Positions 18,680 through 28,470 of a DNA stretch of 64,000 nt are shown here, piece by piece (positions within the stretch are counted from its first letter, which is position 1; the number at the start of each line of letters is the position of its first letter). The DNA comes from Roridomyces roridus. Lineage: Eukaryota; Basidiomycota; Agaricomycetes; Agaricales; Mycenaceae. The notes beneath the pieces are model-generated. The model made no database searches and was not told the DNA's origin. It was given only the letters and a program-made list of their open reading frames with translations. Both the position numbers and the translations under genes were made by a program. The DNA is taken from contig JARKIF010000001.1 of NCBI GenBank assembly GCA_029378245.1, forward strand, positions 1,612,001 through 1,676,000, written 5' to 3'.

Positions 18680-20379
18680 TTATACAAACGTTCGTTTCTT
18701 ACGAATCCGGCGACTATCTACAAAATCATTCCTCCGCCAATTCGTCGTCACCATTCTTCGCGGCTCCGGACTCGACGCAATCTCGGGCTCGGTCTCCACC
18801 GGTGGAATCAACTCCTCCTCCAACTTCTCGTCGTCATCCCCCGGCAAGAACAAGGGCTCCTTAGCCCCCTCCGGTTCCTTCACCTCATCCTCCTCCGGAT
18901 CGACGTTCATGTCGACCAAACCCTCGTCATCCCCATCCTCCAACTCCATTCCGGACCCCTCAGGCTCCTCCGCCTCGGCATCCAATGGGATGCCAGTCCA
19001 CTCCTCTTCGTCTTCATCTCCAACCGACTCCTCTCCTCCCTGCCTTGCCTTCCACGCCTCCAACTCTTCCTCATAGACGCGTTGGCGTCTGTCCTGCTCC
19101 GCCTGCCTCCGAGCCTCCCTGACAACCGCATCCTCGGCTGGCTCGTACATCGAATTCCCATCCTCGTTGTCCCAATCGTCTGAGACGCGATCCGGAGTTA
19201 CGGGCCGAGGGTCGATAGGAGGCGTGGGAACGACAACCTTTGGCTCGTCGTCGAAGTCCATCAAGTCGTTGTCATCTTCAATGACCCGACGAACAAGACG
19301 AGCCTTCTTGACAGGCACGGGGGGAGGTGAAACCGAGATGGAGGACGATTGAGCACGCCCACGTTTGGGCGTGACGGAGACGAGAGTGGAGGGGACGAAG
19401 GGAGAGGTGCGAGGTTTCCGGATGGTGACATTTTGCTTCTTCCCACGTTTGGGTGGTGGTGGTGGTGGTCCGTCCGTCCTTCTGCACGCAACGCGTTTCT
19501 GCCGGCACAAATCGCAGGCACGAGCTTTGCCTCCGCCGGAGTTGACACAGACCGCTCCGAGACGACGGCAGTTGTCACAAGCTAAAAAAGAAGATGAGTA
19601 AAATCGAAAACGAAGGAAAATCACTCACCATCGTTTTCCTCGTCGTCTCCAGCGACGGATTCCACTTCCTCCGGCGTCTTCACGCGAGCCTTCCCTTCAC
19701 TCTTCCTCGGCTGCTTCCTCCGCGACAACGGCTTCCCGTCATCCTCGTCTTCGCTGACAACGGCGACCTCCTCCTCGGGCTCGTCCTCCACCAACGACTC
19801 CGGCCCTTCCCCACCTTCATCTTCCTCCTCGTCTTCACCCCACTCGATCCCCGCGTATTCGTCTTCACCTCCGGGCGTCGAAGGCTCTCGGTCCTCGTTC
19901 GTGTGGATCGCGTAGTTGCGACCAATCCCGGCGAAGAAAGCGAGGTCGATGAAGAAGTGGCGAGGGAAGGTCACAAATCCAGGGACCATCAGGTCCTGTG
20001 GACTCGGAGGGAGATGGGCCGGGGCTTGACGAGTTTTGGCGAGTTCTTCGGCGAATTCCCAGTAGTTGCAGTGGTGATCACGCCTCCGCGCGACCTCCTC
20101 GACAACGCGCTGCCGTCTCGCAGCCTCCAACGCAGCCTCCTCTTCCCTTTTCCTCTCTGCCGCTCTCTCAGCCGCCAACCTCTCCTCCTTGGCCTTCTTC
20201 GCTGCCTCCACCCTCGCTACCTTCTCCTTCGCCTTGGCCAGCGCCTCCTCGAGCATCGCAATGGTCTCCGGCGAGATTTCGTCGTCGTCCTCTGGGTCCG
20301 GGGTCGGAGCTTGGTTTTTCTTGTCCTTGTCTTCGTCGTCGCGATGAGGGGGCAGGGAGTGGCGCGAGTGGGTCGACAT
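18680..20379 (-). CDS. antisense two-exon gene in the Gypsy: acidic coiled-coil protein with Zn2Cys6 cluster
   Basis: Exon 1 is 20379-19629 and exon 2 is 19581-18680. The 47-bp intron has donor GTGAGT and acceptor TTTTTTAG and joins in phase 1 to give 550 aa; an in-frame ATG at 20451 would add 24 residues. The N-terminal 130 residues form an Ala/Glu/Lys/Arg coiled coil. An aromatic segment and a long acidic stretch follow. Across the splice junction (about residues 252-282) lies C-X2-C-X6-C-X10-C-X2-C-X6-C, exactly the fungal Gal4-type binuclear zinc pattern, then a basic stretch and an acidic, Pro-rich tail. Zn2Cys6 proteins normally bind DNA as transcription factors, but their cluster is usually N-terminal, so that role here is inference. 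The gene is wholly inside the element and transcribed from the 3' LTR side. I do not know its function. Confidence 0.8.
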
Positions 20380-20512
20380 GGTGGTATGAGTCAAAGAGAA
20401 AAATTGATCCGGGACAAACTTCACCAAACTTTCTTTGTTCGGTTCCGGCAACTCATTCGGCTACCGGCAATTCACTTCTACCGTTCTTTTGGGCTCTTGA
20501 GGGCAAGAGCCT

Positions 20513-20524
20513 AAGAGGGGGATA
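20513..20524 (+). other. polypurine tract of outer Gypsy
   Basis: AAGAGGGGGATA directly before the 3' LTR (one C intervenes), the expected plus-strand primer. Confidence 0.65.
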
Positions 20525-20525
20525 C

Positions 20526-21076
20526 TGTTATATCCCGTTCCAACGCCAACTCCGGTATTCGACTCCGGTACTCAACTCCGGTACTCAACTCCGGTACTCA
20601 ACTCCGGTCAGACGTCGGGATGCCTCCCGACGTCGTAGCGCATCACGCGCTCCTCGGTTATAACCGGGTATTCGGGTTTTCACGCGATGAAGGTATCTGA
20701 GCGTTTCCCAACCGGAGTTGGTATTCATCAGGAACATCCACTTGATCTTCCCGTGCGGACTTAATCAGCTTATATCCACTTTGCCGTACAAGTCCGTTTC
20801 CACTACTGATCTTGGTAATGACATACATCTCTACTTACTTAGTATATAAGACTTTCCTTATCTGTATTCAACCTTAGTTGATAATTGACGTTCTTGACTA
20901 CTCGTCTTGGCTGGTTCCTACTCCTTCCTTTCTTATCAACATAGCAAGGCGTCTTTGACACCCTACTCCTCTGTGGTGCTCTTAGATCGCTCCTCCGGTC
21001 GACTCCTTCCAACTCCGGTCACTACCGGAGTTCCGGCATCTACTCCGGACTTGTCTTTTGGAATCGGATCGTAACA
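20526..21076 (+). repeat. 3' LTR of outer Gypsy
   Basis: Collinear with 5764-6288 but with two extra copies of a 13-bp unit. It should also contain or adjoin the promoter of the antisense gene, whose start lies only 75-147 bp away. Confidence 0.95.
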
Positions 21077-21081
21077 GCTGC
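21077..21081. repeat. target-site duplication GCTGC, right copy (outer Gypsy)
   Basis: Exact partner of 5759-5763. Using a single copy joins the two Helitron halves in the same codon register. Confidence 0.95.
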
Positions 21082-24000
21082 GGAAGAACCAGGGACGGAG
21101 GATGCCACAGCGTTGACTTGCCTGAGGAGATTGAACACTTTAAGCTCTTCAGCATCCTTCGGCGCAGTAGAATTGCCTCCAGCTACTCGCTCAGACACTC
21201 GCTGCACAACCTCCGGTGAAACGGATGCAAACTGAGCTGCAACAGAAGCAAAGTTCACCTTTTTGACTTTGAGTGAGGTGTGCAAAAGTAACTCGCGCCG
21301 CTGCATGATATTGAAAGCTGTAAACAAGAAGGACGGGTGCTCTTGGAATCTTGTGTCTGCGAGGTTGAATAGATGCTTCACATGACGCTTCAGGGAACAT
21401 GGCACTTCGCGCCGAGAATCCTCTGGGCCGCCGATACCGTAAGGGAAAAGTGTGGGATAAATCATAGGAAAGAGCAGACTGTCCTTCCGGAACTCATTTT
21501 CTGCATCCCGATTATGGGGGACCTCAATGTAGCCACCACCCTTTTTAACATGACGAAAGGCCGCGGCGCGGAGTTCGTTGGAGGAGGCGTGTCCATCGAC
21601 ATCGGTAATGACCACATTTTGGAAAGGAATCTGGGTGGAGGGACTCACGTCGTCCCCTACAGAAGGAGCTGGCGTTGAGTCGTAGCGAGCCGTTGATGCC
21701 TCATTAGCACTGTTGGGCTGAATATGCTCAATTGAAAAGGGCAAAACAGGATTCTCCTCGAGGTGGCGCAGACAATCCTCATTTATTTCGACATCTTTGT
21801 ACAGGTGGTTGTGTATTTTCAGCCATTTGAGTGCAGCACGAACTCGAGCGGCATTCACAGCCAGAGGTTTAGCATGATCACGAAGCCACTCAGCGGTCGG
21901 TGCCGCCGACCCGACAAATAGGACACAGACCGGAGACGTGATTTCTTCAACAGACGGAGGTAGAATCTCGGCCACTTTGGAAGGCTGCTGCAGGTAGATG
22001 ATAATGTGGCCCTTGATGCCTCGTTGCGTACTTGCAAGGTGCATATCTTGATTTTCTTGTCGCAATTGAATTATCCAGCATTTTGAGCGACAACGAGCAA
22101 TCATGGCTTCTTCGAGAACGGTAAGATCCTTCAATTCATCGGGAACAGGACCGAGAAACATTTTATTGCAGAGAGACAATGCAGGCAGTTTGCCGTGGCG
22201 CAAGGAAGAATGACATTCAGAACACATGGAGAGCGTTGGGTGACCATCGGCGGAAAAAGAGATACCGTCGGGATCAAGAAGAACATCTTTCAAAGGGCCG
22301 TCATCGAAGGGCATGGGTGGGGGACTACAATCGGGATGAAGCCATTTATACTGGTCCAGAAGTAGGTCATGGTTGCCTGCCAAGTCAGGACGTTTCAGGA
22401 TGCCAATATCGATATCATCCAGCGAGAGGGAGCAAAGGGAACGGAGTGGAACTGCTTCAGCACATGAAGCGCAAGTGAACGTGGTGAGGGCTTCCGATGA
22501 AGTCGCTTCCCGGAATTGACCAATTATCTTATCCTTCAGCGTCGATGGAATGATCTGGGGCCAAGTGTCACGGATATGATTCAACTGCTCAGTGTATTGA
22601 GCGAGAGTCTCCGCCTTCAGTGTCTGTTCACGTTCCTTTCGTTTCCCTTTGCGTAGAACCTGGATGTGCCTGTACAACAATTTTCTGTACGATCTCACGG
22701 AGTCGCCAGCGTCATGTTCAATATTGAGGATTCGCAGAATACGGCGCATTGCATTCGGTGATGTGTTGCTTCCGTGGATTGCGAGCAGAATGTGAACTTG
22801 AAGGTCGGCATCAATGTTGTTTGCATCCCACTCATTACAGACATCAGCACAGTCAGGCAGCGAGATTGTGGGTGGAAGAGAAGACGAGGGATGGGAATGA
22901 GAAAACTTTGTGCAGTGACCGGAGAGAAGATGCTCGGTTATGAATTTGCGAAGGTCTTCCGTGTTGAATTTGTTTGGCAAGTTGATGCGGTGCAGCGCGG
23001 CGATGGATATTAGTACAGGACGGTTGTGTCTTTCAAACGACGCAAAGAAATCAGCAACGGAGGCCGATGATCGAGATTCAATACTAGATGAGGCATCCGG
23101 AGAAGGAGACTCAAGTGCAGCATGATGCTGGCGTAAGGCAGCCCTCAATTTGAAGCGAAGGTTACGTCGTCCCGTGGTAGAAACGTCCAGAGCCGCAGCG
23201 ACATGAGAAAGGTTCTCAGCAGAGATGGTTTTGTCGTCTGCGTTCAGAATAATATCCAGTATGGCGGCACTCATCGCCCGAGGAGTCTCAAACTCCTCAG
23301 CTATGACAGCACACGTTGAACGATCAAGCTTGGAATGGGAGTGAATATCCGCTTTGTGTTCGACACATGCACCAGAAAGCAGATGGTGAATCAAAGCACG
23401 ACAACATTGAATAAGATTCATATCGTGAGAGGGTATGGTATGCAGCGCAAGCGCAGATTTAATTGTTGCAAGATCAGAGTGGAATACAGAGATACGGGAA
23501 TGGGTGCGGAAGTGAGAAGTAAAGATATCCCGAAGAATATTCAATGACGAGGTATGATGTATGGGCACAGTATGATCATGAACAGCAGACGATGTAGACG
23601 GACAGCCATGGGTAGGCATGTCTTGATCCAGACAAACACACGAAAATGTGGTTGTCGTGTCTCGTATAACAAGTGAGTTGACTGCGTGAAATAAGGAACA
23701 GTGGAAGGCGTACATGAGACATGGCTTTCTTCATTGTCTATATCCATCGCCGTGCCGCAAGGAGCCGGTTCTTGTAATGGGGTCAGCAAAGGACGACAGT
23801 TGGTGACAGAACAGCAGACATACCATGCATATCTTCGGCGGCCATCGCCATGTCATGGGTAGAATCTGGCAGCATGTTAGAACAGAAATGAATAAGAAGG
23901 GTAGATGAGTACGAGGTGGGACGACGCGGACGTATCCAGAGCTCAGGACAAAGTATTCATTGGGGAAAGAGACCTGACAGCGAGCCATCCAGTCACGGCC

Positions 24001-24228
24001 GAGAACGAGATCGGAGCCACAGGGCATGGAGGGTGCAACAGCGACTTGGATATTCATGGAGCGGAAGGAGCCATCCCCGCAAGGTAACGACAGCAGGCCA
24101 GAAGCGGCGGAATTAGAGGTCCTGATGCCCGAGGTAAGCACCCAGTCCAAGGACAGGGCAGAGTTGTCCAATTGCGGGTTGAAGGAGGCAGCGAGGGGCA
24201 GGTTGCGGAACGTTGTGGCGAGCGACAT
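21077..24228 (-). CDS. Helitron replicase-helicase, N-terminal third (interrupted gene)
   Basis: Proposed exons are 24228-23913, 23865-23824, 23770-23714 and 23681-21077, running on into 5758. Phases agree at every junction, but the third intron is only 32 bp and is doubtful. Exon 1 encodes a small domain resembling a retropepsin half (LGRDWM, LDWVLTSGIR) with no clear catalytic DTG. A long helical region follows. Then comes a Cys-pair segment (CASCAEAV; CSECHSSLRHGKL to LCNKMFLGPVP) like the DUF6570 region of fungal Helitrons, and the start of the Helitron-like N domain (AAFRHVKKGGGYIEVPH, LLFPMIYPTLFPYG). An in-frame ATG also exists at 24315. Exon 4 shows no internal stop, so the Gypsy insertion seems to be the only lesion. 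Catalytic motifs are in the other half. Confidence 0.85.
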
Positions 24229-25644
24229 GAGAGATGGGAAGCAGAAGGCTATGCCGCATGCATGCACACCACCTTCGCATGGTCTCGGATCAAAGATGAC
24301 ACTACAGAATGACAACTTTGTGATTTACACTAGGGCTTACTGATAGGGCGCTCTAAAACCCTTACCTAAAGGTAGCGGGAATCACTTGTATCTCACTCAA
24401 TTCTGCACGGATTCCCTTAGTTTCACCGCGTAAAATCATGTTTTCCATCGTTCTTATTTCTCATAACATCAGTTTGGGCATTTTCGAAGTGCATGAAATA
24501 TTCAGATCAGCGGACGGCGCAATTTTTAGCGTCATTCCACGACTGATTTTCGGACCTCTAACACCCGCAATATGTTCTTAAGTACTCTAGCTACCCTCCC
24601 ATCAGGTTGCAGGATTTTAGGAGCCCAGTTGCGTGTGCCAGAGCGTACCGAACAACCCAACTCCGTGACGTGGTGATCACTACATACTGTATCGTCAGCT
24701 GTATCGTAGTCTGTCAGTGTCTACGAGAGACTAGATGCCTTGGCGCCGCACGCTACGTGGCAGACATCCTCTCTTTTACCCCATGGCTGACCTCCTCAAT
24801 GATGACCAGCGTGCTCAAACGCCCCAGAACTAGCCACTCGGAGACTCTTCGCACCTTAATCACACTGCCCAGGGTCCAACAGCCGAGTCCCGACACCTCG
24901 TCCTCCAGAGTCGCCGCCGCCGCACGATACGTCAAATTCAAGCTTTTTTGCGCAGAATGGAGAGTGAGGCTTTGCAGGACAGCGGAGTAGGGAGGGCTTC
25001 GAGCTGCACGCAGGCAGAAGGCTCGAGGCTTACTACAGGTACGCCACGTCTGATCTCACTCCGGTCTCTGTCCTCGAATGTAACCCGTTGTCGTCGAATC
25101 TCAATCCGTTGTGGCTCCTCTCTACTGCGCGACCCAAGCGACAATTGCGTGTACTCCAAGTCGACTCGCGCCCGTTCACATTCATCCCAGCTTCGTCCAT
25201 AGTCGCTTGTCTATCCCGTCGCTTCAGGCGCCGCATTGAGACCGATCATTTGGGACTGAGGCGTTTCGGGTCGTTCATCGCACTGGGGGGCGTGAGTGGA
25301 CTCTGGACTCGAGCTCTTCATTTGGGTCCTCGTACGTGGCTAGAATCTGCCGGTTTCATGACATTTGAGATGGATAATGCAGTACATCGGGACCTTCTCT
25401 GGCCGCCCATGTCACACGCGCAAGTTCCCTGGATCCTCTCTTTTTCCTCGCGGGCCTTCCTCAGTACAACCCACCACCGCTACAGCCCATTTCCATAAGT
25501 TCGGCACAACCTCTTCAAACAGTCCCAACCCACCATTCCGCTCGTCGACCTCGCTCACCATCGCACCCGCATTCGGGCTCGCTCCATCTCGCCTCCGCGG
25601 CGTTCGGCAGTGGGCAACGCACCCGAGCTTGTCATGGACATTCG
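24229..25644. other. intergenic, no supported gene
   Basis: No frame here shows convincing coding signal or splice structure. The left part should contain the Helitron 5' end; a minus-strand TC following an A occurs at 24343-24342, but I cannot confirm it. The right part may hold the 5' end of the recombinase relic. Confidence 0.5.
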
Positions 25645-26846
25645 GTGTGCTGCTGCTGCTGGACTCCCAAGCGCGCCAGGAAACCTGCCGCCTCCAACAC
25701 TATCGAGCCTAGTGTGTTCCGTCCACTCGTTCCCGCCGATCGTCGCTTGTTGCTATGGACGACACCATTTTCTGCCTGCACGCACGATGAATTCGAGGCA
25801 GCTGGTTTGCCCCTCGACCTGGAGGCTAGGGTCTTCCAACACTTACGCGACGCCCAAGTCGATGACACGCGTAGTTCTTACGGAGTGGGTCTGCTGCGTT
25901 TCACCCAGTTTTGTGATCGACTCCGCATTCCCGAGCGGGATCGTATGCCTGCCAGCCGTGCGCTGTTGTCAGGCTTCGTGGCGGAGGCTGCTGGCACATC
26001 TTCGGGCAAGTGCATCCGTAACTGGCTCAACGGGTTGCGTGCATGGCACAAGCTCAACGGGGCAGACTGGAATGGCAACGACACCTGGATATCTTGCCTC
26101 CACACCTCGGCCGACAAGAAGGGTCTGCGTTTCAAGCGCCCGCCGCGTGGGCCTATCACACCGGAACACTTGCGCGCTCTCCGAACCACACTCGACATCA
26201 ATACCCCGATGGGTGCTGCAGTCTGGTCAGTTGCCCTCGCGGCTTACGGAGGGTGTCGTTGTTTGGGAGAGTTGCTTCTCAAAACTCTTTCCGGTTTTTC
26301 TACGACACACGACACGACGCGCGGGACTCGCATCACCTTCAACGCGGTCAACGGGCGCCTGACGTGCGGAATCAAGCTGGTTTGGACGAAGACCACGACC
26401 GTCGCCAGCGGCGAATGCATTCTCACCCAGATTACAGGGGTTGATTCGGACTTGTGTCCCGTGCAAGCTTTCCGTAATCATCTCCATGTTAACCACTCCC
26501 CTCCCCCCGACACACCGCTTTTTGCTTTTCGAACGCCGACGGGATGGCGGTACCTGACCAAGGACACATTCCTCACCACCTCTTCGGCAGCATATCGGGC
26601 AGCGGGTCTGGACCTTGTCTTTGGTCACAGCTATCGCATCGGCGGCTCCTTGGCTCTCTTGTTGGCTGGTATCGCCCCGAGATCATTATGAAGCCGGGAG
26701 GGTGGTCTTCACTTTGCTTCCTCTTATACTGGAGACGCCTCCAGGAGGTCATACCCATGGCTATATCACGGGCATGGGACGAGCGCATACGAGAGTTTGC
26801 GAAATCTCATGGACATCCCCCAGATATTTTATCTCTTGACGACTAG
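25645..26846 (+). pseudogene. tyrosine recombinase, frameshifted
   Basis: The open frame from 25645 to 26691 resembles the stand-alone tyrosine recombinases common in Agaricomycete genomes. An N-terminal SAM-like helical domain is present (RSSYGVGLLRFTQFCDRLRI; MPASRALLSGFVAEAAG). The catalytic domain has its Arg box at YGGCRCLGELL and HSYR of the HxxR box in GHSYRIGGSLALLLAG. The frame then stops early. The expected remainder, including PGGWSSLCFLLYWRRL with the nucleophile Tyr, is found in another frame up to 26846. One missing base in the C-run near 26680-26686 explains this. Such enzymes cut and rejoin DNA through a Tyr-DNA bond, often for Crypton- or DIRS-like elements. No reverse transcriptase is nearby. 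The true start is unclear; there is no convincing ATG. Confidence 0.75.
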
Positions 26847-27464
26847 CATCTTGGGTTTATCGTAGCCCGGTAATTTTATTCCTATTTGCATTTCTTTATT
26901 GGTTTCGCGTGCTCCGTTAGGGCCCTCGGCCCCTTCGTTCCCTCGCGCGAGCACTTCTCGGTGAGTAGTGCTCTTTGAGCCCTGCTCCGTCTGGTTGCTC
27001 CGGGGTCACTCAGGGTTTCCTCCTGCGTCCGGGTTTGGCCGCTCCGGTTCTAGACGGCACATCCATCCCTGACTCGGTGCTTGCTAGCTCGCCGCTGCAG
27101 AACCTCAAATCGCTCGGGACGGCCAAACTCCCCGCAAACCACACAAGACTTTCTTTCTCCGCTCACCCGGCGATATTCAATCACCCGCGCGCCAGAAATT
27201 ATCTGGAGTATTTACTACATCTTCCCATCTACATCTCTTCTCATCTGGGATACTACCCACGTCATCTTCGTCTCCTGATGACTTATCCTTTCTTCAGAGC
27301 TGGTGACGAGAAGCGCCATATATGATATTGACGCTTACAATATGATGGCTGCCATTCTCTGTGCCAGACATATAAGTAGGATACGCACTGGGGGTGCTGG
27401 TTAGCAAAGTACGTTCTCTATGCATCCCGTTGTGACCTTCCTTCTCGTTCTAAACCCCTCATAG
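26847..27464. other. intergenic, nothing recognised
   Basis: About 620 bp without a supported gene. There is a short palindromic sequence near 26920 (AGGGCCCTCGGCCCCTT) and otherwise no repeat or coding signal that I can defend. Confidence 0.5.
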
Positions 27465-28463
27465 ATGAAGACGGCTGCTAAGGACGCTCACTACCAGGAC
27501 ACCTCGAGTCTCAAGGACACAACAAGCCACTACCTGTCCTTCGCGACGCTTTCATCCCGTAGGCTGTCCGTCTACAGATCAACGAACGGGAGGCTGTTGT
27601 GGACGACGAAGAATCGGAAGATGCTCCGCAGCGACCGCCTCTGGCTGAAAACGCGAGGCGGTGAGTGTAACGTGTCTAAATCGGTGATACAAGCGCATAT
27701 ACTCATGTTATTGGACTGCAGCGCACGCAAAGCCCTGTCCAAGAACAAATATCTGACAGCGGGTCGCTTTCCATCCTGCTTCTACGCCGAAGGTGAACGG
27801 GAAGCCAACGACCCTCTCTCCGGACTTTTTCGTAGTCCTTGCCTCTTGCGCGTGAGTTCTCACTTCGTGTCTCGCGCTCATCGATCGCTCATCGCTGATT
27901 CTTCACTGCATCTGATAGGTTGCTCGGCATATTTCGACCGCCCCAGGCTCCGCGATGAATGGGCTACGCGCCTGAAGAAGACTTGCGCTGCACGCGCGCA
28001 CGGCCAAGACACAATGACCCTCCAGATGATTGCATATGTTGCCTGCCAAGTAAGTGTTGCTGTGCTTGACGTCGCTTGACCGACGGAGATGTAGGCTCGC
28101 ACAAATCTCTCGGAGGAAAATTGGTCCGAGCAAGATGGCAAGTATAATTACATCAAGCTTTTCAAGGCGATTGTCGAGTTATTTGAGAAAGCAAGGACGA
28201 CGACGAGAAGGAGTGGGCGGCGGATACCCTCGCCTGGTACCAACAGTACGTGCTCCGAGTCATCACATTGCTTTCTTTCCTGATCTTCGTTGCCAAGGGT
28301 GTTTTCCCCGGCGGTTCTAGCGGCAGCGGTTCCGAAGACGAGGAGTCGGGTTTGGCCAGAATCCGAGCCGCGCGTCGTGCTCAACTCACGGCGTTCGCAG
28401 ACTCGCTTGTTTTCTCTTTCCCCACTCGAGTGCGTCATCTCCCAGCTTCATTGCCTGGATGCT
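27465..28463 (+). pseudogene. DUF6698-like gene, apparently decayed
   Basis: Several exon-like blocks fit a multi-exon gene. One starts MKTAAKDAHYQDTSSLKD. Others contain ARKALSKNKYLTAGRFPSC, REANDPLSGLFRSPCLLR, YFDRPRLRDEWATRLKK, LQMIAYVACQ, YNYIKLFKAIVELF, and AWYQQ joined by a GTACGT donor to VFPGGSSGS. Clear GT..AG introns lie at about 27661-27719, 27851-27919, 28050-28094 and 28256-28306. From memory the order of motifs resembles anonymous Agaricomycete DUF6698 proteins. Two breaks argue for a pseudogene. The frame after DTTSHYL must shift and cross a TAG near 27560. The block around 28190 needs another one-base shift (an ELFEKA frame into a DDDEKEW frame). An unusual exon structure is the alternative. 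Function unknown. Confidence 0.45.
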
Positions 28464-28470
28464 GATCCAT

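Larger units (their letters stand above)
5764..21076 (+). mobile_element. outer Ty3/Gypsy chromovirus with antisense gene, interrupted by a second Gypsy
   Basis: The element has a 525-bp 5' LTR and a 551-bp 3' LTR (both TGTTA...TAACA), a self-complementary primer site, gag, pol (protease, RT, RNase H, integrase, chromodomain), an antisense two-exon gene and a polypurine tract. Without the 6.1-kb inner insertion it would be about 9.2 kb, longer than a typical chromovirus, because of the antisense gene. The two LTRs differ by a 26-bp repeat-number change and two substitutions that I can see, so the insertion is young. Gag is now split by the inner element, so this copy could move only with proteins from elsewhere. 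Confidence 0.95.
1423..24228 (-). mobile_element. Helitron rolling-circle transposon, split by a Gypsy element
   Basis: The two halves of one Rep/helicase gene lie at 21077-24228 and 1423-5763, separated by a 15.3-kb LTR retrotransposon. The limits given are those of the coding region only. I could not identify the 5' TC end or the 3' hairpin plus CTRR end with confidence, so the true element is larger at one or both sides. The gene has no stop or frameshift apart from the insertion, which suggests the Helitron was intact, and possibly active, when the retrotransposon landed. Confidence 0.85.

Noticed and set aside
20526..21076. Independent promoter or gene in the 3' LTR
   Set aside because: Everything visible is shared with the 5' LTR; promoter use by the antisense gene is plausible but not shown.
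24331..24346. Candidate Helitron 5' end: minus-strand TCAGTAAGCC after an A at 24343
   Set aside because: A TC after A is expected often by chance, no matching 3' hairpin plus CTRR end was found below 1423, and no second copy is available for comparison.
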